Positions 59,941 through 64,000 of a stretch of DNA of 64,000 nt are shown one piece after another (position 1 is the first letter of the stretch; every line of letters starts with the position of its first letter). Under the pieces are notes generated by a model, which did no database searches, was not told the DNA's origin, and saw only the letters and a program-made list of their open reading frames with translations. Both the position numbers and the translations under genes were made by a program. This DNA is from Niabella yanshanensis (GTDB taxonomy: Bacteria > Bacteroidota > Bacteroidia > Chitinophagales > Chitinophagaceae). The stretch spans positions 5,270,001-5,334,000 of the forward strand of contig NZ_CP139960.1 of assembly GCF_034424215.1 (NCBI RefSeq). The letters are read 5' to 3'.

Positions 59941-61659
59941 TTACTCAAACAGCTCGTATTTTGTTTTGGGCCTGACCGCTTCATGCCATTGGAAACCTTC
60001 CAGTTTCATTTCTGAAGGTTTTTTTTGCTGTATGGGGTAAATAGTACCTTTTACATTACTTCGGAACGCAACCTTTTTTAATTGCTTGTCTTCAAAATAA
60101 GAATCGATAATATCACAGGTATTCTGATTAACACCCGTAAAGGCACTGTCATCATCCTGCAAATAATAAATACATTCTGCTGATCCCTTGGCCCGGACCG
60201 AATCCAGGCCGCCATCGACAAAATAGGCGTCTATCCGGGAGGCTTTGATCTGGTTAAAAACTTCATGCCCCATTGAGTTCACCATAAAACCGTTTTTAAA
60301 TGCTTCCATCCAATGTGGTTGTTTGTTTTTCGTGTGCAGTAAAATGGTATCTCCGGTAATCTGGCTTTCCTTACCCCACACCACAGGGTCTTTATATAAA
60401 CGGAATGTGGAGTCCCGGAAAGAATAAAATAAGCTATCAGACACAGCCTGCATCGAATCTGAATAGATTCTTACATGGTGAAAAGCTTCAAAATAGCGAT
60501 CAGTACTGTCATTGGATGCTTTCAGGTCTTTCCGAAAGGTTTGCGAAATAACCTGCGCATTTTTTTTATCTGTTTTTACGATACTGTCGCCAACAATAAC
60601 ACTGTCGGCATGGCTCACACTGTCAATAACCGGAGGCAGAACCACGGTTTCGAAAAGGTCGGATAATTTCGCGCTAAAGAGGGTATCGGCAGCAACATAA
60701 AGCGAGTCATTATCCTGTTTGATGATCATGACGGGCTTTTGCGTTGCCAATATGGCTTCATTAAGCCGGTTTTGAAAAATGGTATTTGCAATAATGATCG
60801 TACCGCGTACAGAATCTACAGCGATGGCATTACCCTCCGCACGGGCTATGTTATCATCGAGATAAACTTTGTCAGCGTTTAGTGTTGACTTGTTGTCATC
60901 GTTAATAAACGGGCGCTGACCAAATTCCGCCTGTTTGGTTCGAAGATTATAATAACCTTCTTTCGTGTCAATACTTCTACGGGCGCTATCTTTTATATGT
61001 GTCATCGATATAAAAGTGACAACTTCCGTGGCGGTATTATATTGTAATGAGTCGGCGGTGATTTTGTAAGCCGGATCATTAACAACTACATCTTTTTTAA
61101 AAAACACATTTTGTACATCTCTATAGTATTCCCCTTCTTTACTGGTAATGACCGTTTTTTTATTGACAACTTTTCCTCCCTGTTTATACACGCCTGTATT
61201 GGTAACCATATTATATACCAGGCTGGGCGTGGTAAGTGTAGCCTGCCCGTCTGTTAAACGTACATTTCCGTCCAGGTTGGCTATCTGGGGATTGCCGAAG
61301 TATTTAAGATGATCTGAATAGATATTAGTGGTGTCCCCGTCATTAATATGAACATGTCCCCAGGCTTCAAAAGTATTTTGGCGGTCGTTTTTGATGGCTT
61401 TATCGGCCTTGAAAAGGGTATTCCCCTGCCTGAGCACCACGTCACCTTCCAATATGACAAGACTGTTGGTGTCTGATTCTTTTCTCAGAGACAGGGTATT
61501 GGAATGTATGATCTTTATCGTATCTTTTAAGAATGTTTTTGCCCTGCTGGCTGCAGATGGGTTAAGAGAACTGGTAGCGCTATAGGCTATCAGGCATCCA
61601 AACACCAATAGTGCAAAGGGAAAAAAAAGATGGAGCGATTTTGAAGTTTTTTTTATCAC
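59941..61659 (-). CDS. OstA-like (LptA/LptD N-domain) protein
   Basis: A 572-aa envelope protein with an N-terminal signal anchor (SLHLFFPFALLVFGCLIAYS) and an OstA-like beta-jellyroll region (about residues 45-330), as in the lipopolysaccharide transport bridge. Typical strands are LILEGDVVLRQGNTLFKADKA and NIYSDHLKYFGNPQIANLDGNV. The C-terminal part is beta-rich and family specific. It overlaps the MCE gene by 4 nt (ATGA), so both are translated together. Likely role: LPS transport or outer membrane maintenance. Confidence 0.88.
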   Translation of the reverse strand: MIKKTSKSLHLFFPFALLVFGCLIAYSATSSLNPSAASRAKTFLKDTIKIIHSNTLSLRKESDTNSLVILEGDVVLRQGNTLFKADKAIKNDRQNTFEAWGHVHINDGDTTNIYSDHLKYFGNPQIANLDGNVRLTDGQATLTTPSLVYNMVTNTGVYKQGGKVVNKKTVITSKEGEYYRDVQNVFFKKDVVVNDPAYKITADSLQYNTATEVVTFISMTHIKDSARRSIDTKEGYYNLRTKQAEFGQRPFINDDNKSTLNADKVYLDDNIARAEGNAIAVDSVRGTIIIANTIFQNRLNEAILATQKPVMIIKQDNDSLYVAADTLFSAKLSDLFETVVLPPVIDSVSHADSVIVGDSIVKTDKKNAQVISQTFRKDLKASNDSTDRYFEAFHHVRIYSDSMQAVSDSLFYSFRDSTFRLYKDPVVWGKESQITGDTILLHTKNKQPHWMEAFKNGFMVNSMGHEVFNQIKASRIDAYFVDGGLDSVRAKGSAECIYYLQDDDSAFTGVNQNTCDIIDSYFEDKQLKKVAFRSNVKGTIYPIQQKKPSEMKLEGFQWHEAVRPKTKYELFE

Positions 61660-62639
61660 CTGGGTACTGAATCTTTTATTGCAGGAGCAGTTAGTTCGCC
61701 TGCTTTATTTTTTTTGCCAAAAACAGATATATTTACGTAGCGCTTAGGATGTACCCGCAAGTCATCCAGCAGTATTTCAGCGCTCAATAAAACGTCATTC
61801 ATTTTATTATACAATTGCCGGTCGTTAGTTAAGGCGCCCAGGCTGCCATTGGGATTGGTAATATTATTGATGGCGCTATGAAGGTCGGAAATAGTAGCAT
61901 TTAAGCTGTCCACTGTTTTTTGAAATTGTAATTGCTTTAAATTGCCGGTAAAGGTGTTGGCATTAAGTAGTATGCCCTCGATAGCCTCATTCTGGTTCTT
62001 CAGATTACCGGTAATAGCACTAACATTATCTAATGTAGCTGCCAACGGCTTGTTAACCCCGGCGAGCAATGCATTAAGGGAAGCAGTGGAGTAGTTCAGG
62101 TTAGTAATCGCGTTCTGAACATCACGCTGGGTGTTGGGGTTTAAAATCTGGTTGAAGTTAGACAATAGCAATGTAACAGAATCTGCTACCGTTTTGATCT
62201 TTGTCATCAAAGGTTTTGCTTCAGAAGAAAGATTACCCAGCAAACCCGCTTCCTCTTTAGTAGCAATTCTGCCTCCGTCTTCAATTAAGGTAGTTGAAGT
62301 GCCTCTCTCAATAACGATATTCGCAGAACCCAGAAGGCTTCCCTCGATATAAGCAACCGAGTTAGACGGTATGTGTACATCTTCGGTAATACTCAAAACT
62401 ACTTTTATTGCAGTTACATTTTCGTCTGCAGGCTCCATAGAGTAAACCGTTCCCACTGTCAGACCGTTTATTTTTATAAAATTTGATTTTTCAAGCCCGC
62501 CTACCGATTTAAAAATGGCATAGATCTTTGGTGTGCGGTTGAAGATATCTTTTGCTTTTAAAAACCTGAAACCAATTATTAATAAAGCTATAGATACGAG
62601 TGCCAGTACACCTACTTTTACTTCATTTGAAATTTTCAT
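61656..62639 (-). CDS. MlaD/MCE domain lipid-transport protein
   Basis: A 327-aa protein with one N-terminal membrane helix (VKVGVLALVSIALLIIGFRF) and an MCE domain at about residues 38-115 (YAIFKSVGGLEKSNFIKING). The remainder is helical coiled-coil-like (many Asn/Leu heptads, NAITNLNYSTASLNALL). MCE proteins carry phospholipids across the periplasm. No MlaE/MlaF genes are close in this window. It is followed, with a 4-nt overlap, by the OstA-like gene. Confidence 0.92.
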   Translation of the reverse strand: MKISNEVKVGVLALVSIALLIIGFRFLKAKDIFNRTPKIYAIFKSVGGLEKSNFIKINGLTVGTVYSMEPADENVTAIKVVLSITEDVHIPSNSVAYIEGSLLGSANIVIERGTSTTLIEDGGRIATKEEAGLLGNLSSEAKPLMTKIKTVADSVTLLLSNFNQILNPNTQRDVQNAITNLNYSTASLNALLAGVNKPLAATLDNVSAITGNLKNQNEAIEGILLNANTFTGNLKQLQFQKTVDSLNATISDLHSAINNITNPNGSLGALTNDRQLYNKMNDVLLSAEILLDDLRVHPKRYVNISVFGKKNKAGELTAPAIKDSVPR

Positions 62640-62802
62640 TGTACAAATTTACTTTGGGTTTGAACGCCGGGTAGCGCGCGACATATTTCTGATAGTCAAA
62701 TTAATAAGTATTACAATATCTGCCTAAGACAAATTATATGCCTGATTTTCTTTTGATCAGTTATTGGTTAATCATTTAGCAAAGTAGCTTAAATAAGTTG
62801 GT

Positions 62803-63765
62803 TTAACCATATTTTTCCAAATAAACCTTTACAGCATTAACAATATCTTTAACAATGGTGTTTTGTCCTTCTTCGCTCATCAGGTAAGCCTGGTCGTCGT
62901 TATTGCTTATAAAACCCATTTCTACGAGGATACTGGGCATACCGGTAGCTTGTAACACCCAAATGCCTTTATGGTTGCGTTGTTGAACGCCACGGCTGGT
63001 TCGCCCGCTGGCTACAAATTCCTTTTCAACCAGTGTTGCCAGGGCGTAGCTTTTGCGGAAGTAATGCTGTGCATAAATAAGCATACGCGCTTTTTCTGCC
63101 GGGTCATTGAGGTCCGGCAGTTTTAAGCTGTCTGCATCCAGGTCTTCGCCTTCCTCATTATAATAGTCTTCGTCGTCATCGGGCACATTATTTTTCAGGG
63201 AAGACAACTTTTGATCGTTTTTATTGACTGCCCAGATATAAGTCTCCGTTCCCTTCGCCTTATTTTCCACCCATACATCCTGGTAGCTGTTGACATAATA
63301 GGTTTGTTTTACTTTCTTTTTTCCTTTTTTAACCATCCGGGTACGTGCCTGCCTGCCTACAACTTTTTTAGTATACCATCCACCTGGTTTTCTTCCCGCA
63401 GCATTACAATGCAATGAAATGAAAAGATCTCCATGATTTTCGTTTGCAAATTGCGCGCGATACCGGTTGGCCGCATTCGCATTGGTATTACCTCCCGGCA
63501 GGGGAAAAGTGGACCTGGTTTCGAGGGTTTTGATGGACGGAAAAGTTTCTCTTAGCGCTTTGGCCAATTTTAAACCCACGGCAAGGGTAATGGTTGCCTC
63601 ATTGGTTTCGGTACCTCTTGCACCCACATCCGGGCCTCCATGGCCCGCATCAACAACTATCGTTTTTACGGATGAAGTGTTTTGCTGACCCCAGGCCGTA
63701 CCTAAACAATGGAGAACACAGCCAGCAATAAATAAGAATCGAATCATTAATTTAGTTCGTGTCAT
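62803..63765 (-). CDS. N-acetylmuramoyl-L-alanine amidase (Amidase_3)
   Basis: A periplasmic zinc amidase that cleaves the MurNAc-L-Ala bond of peptidoglycan. A signal peptide (MIRFLFIAGCVLHCLGTAWG region) precedes the catalytic domain with the four metal/catalytic motifs VVDAGHGGPDVGARG, TNEATITLA, FISLHCNA and LVEMGFISN. A charged insertion (about residues 130-215, with KGKKKVKQTYYVN and acidic DDDEDYYNEEGEDL) interrupts the fold and is typical of Bacteroidota versions. At 320 aa the length is normal. It precedes the MCE gene by 163 bp. Confidence 0.94.
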   Translation of the reverse strand: MTRTKLMIRFLFIAGCVLHCLGTAWGQQNTSSVKTIVVDAGHGGPDVGARGTETNEATITLAVGLKLAKALRETFPSIKTLETRSTFPLPGGNTNANAANRYRAQFANENHGDLFISLHCNAAGRKPGGWYTKKVVGRQARTRMVKKGKKKVKQTYYVNSYQDVWVENKAKGTETYIWAVNKNDQKLSSLKNNVPDDDEDYYNEEGEDLDADSLKLPDLNDPAEKARMLIYAQHYFRKSYALATLVEKEFVASGRTSRGVQQRNHKGIWVLQATGMPSILVEMGFISNNDDQAYLMSEEGQNTIVKDIVNAVKVYLEKYG

Positions 63766-63937
63766 TTTAAGGCTCCTCTTGTAGAGTAAGCCGGTTTTAT
63801 ATTTACGTTAACTATAGAGCCCGCTCCGTGTCTTTTACATATAGGTTTGTAACATATTTTTTGTTAAAAATCAATATATGTGACCCTATACATCATTTTT
63901 CATTCGGGCGCATGAAATTAGAATGAAAAATTTACTG

Positions 63938-63945
63938 TACGTTTG
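63938..63945 (+). promoter_or_regulatory. Candidate -7 box for the rightward edge gene
   Basis: TACGTTTG matches TAnnTTTG and lies 16 bp before the ATG at 63962. No TTTG stands at the expected -33 distance. Confidence 0.35.
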
Positions 63946-63961
63946 CGAACTTTGAAAACCA

Positions 63962-64000
63962 ATGCGCAAATTTAAAAGAATTTACCATGCCGTACTTATA
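63962..64000 (+). CDS. Start of a rightward gene cut by the window edge, possibly LptD
   Basis: Thirteen codons (MRKFKRIYHAVLI) read like the basic start of a signal peptide. In many Bacteroidota the gene divergent from this amidase and the OstA-like/MCE pair encodes LptD, the outer membrane LPS translocon; that is inference from gene order alone. Confidence 0.4.
   Translation, partial: MRKFKRIYHAVLI

Overview
The window comes from a Bacteroidota chromosome, most likely Chitinophagaceae or a close relative. Support for this: three SusC-type TonB-linked porins (two with SusD partners, one cut by the window edge), a one-protein hybrid two-component regulator, a GLPGLI-family protein, an OstA-like/MCE/amidase envelope block, scarcity of Shine-Dalgarno sequences, and a promoter of the Bacteroidota type (TTTG, about 20 nt, TAnnTTTG). 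Family level is inference. No rRNA, tRNA, CRISPR array, insertion sequence or prophage was seen.

Layout. (1) 1-8114, minus strand: the start of a SusC gene running off the left edge, its likely hybrid two-component regulator, and a glycogen branching enzyme. (2) 8415-11985, plus: an outer-membrane beta-barrel protein followed by a GLPGLI protein. (3) 12033-24110: a compact polysaccharide utilization locus. A divergent LacI regulator faces SusC, SusD, a composite FAS1/CBM96-like/cadherin-like lipoprotein, a NagB-like deaminase, a GH20 hexosaminidase, a GH16-like lipoprotein and a FucP/NagP-type sugar permease. Two LacI-type palindromes lie in the divergent region and one covers the -33 box of a well-formed promoter. 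The target is probably a glycan rich in N-acetylhexosamine. (4) 24135-30784: housekeeping and stress genes (aspartokinase, orphan ABC ATPase, FKBP, YfiT-like DinB, Nudix, AlkA-like glycosylase) and a BspA-type repeat surface protein. (5) 30841-41218: a GH29 fucosidase, then a ROK regulator, SusC and SusD on the minus strand, followed past a hairpin by a redoxin-like protein and a cytochrome c/PHM-like copper monooxygenase that keeps all six expected copper ligands.

(6) 41232-45728: MiaE, a small lipoprotein, rpsO-pnp with strong hairpin terminators, and a decayed lipoprotein gene. (7) 45847-46996: a short HipA-like kinase overlapping a DUF3037 gene. (8) 46997-54637, all minus: bifunctional nuclease, ispE, a half-size cyclase-like protein with a DTDD motif, an ABC exporter, GT4, GT2 and a UbiA prenyltransferase. 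The last four genes are packed with gaps of 0-2 nt or a 4-nt overlap and look like an undescribed isoprenoid/glycoconjugate pathway. (9) 54851-64000: cmk, a Tat-exported oxidoreductase, TrmN6, TsaD, a MacB-like permease, an OstA-like protein, an MCE/MlaD protein and an amidase, then the first codons of a rightward gene that by position may be LptD.

Short degenerate tandem repeats with units of 7, 8, 14 and 21 bp sit in several intergenic gaps and abut start or stop codons. The candidates most worth pursuing are the cyclase-like/UbiA/glycosyltransferase cluster, the SusCD-linked copper monooxygenase, the HipA-like/DUF3037 pair, and the LacI operator-promoter arrangement of the N-acetylhexosamine locus.
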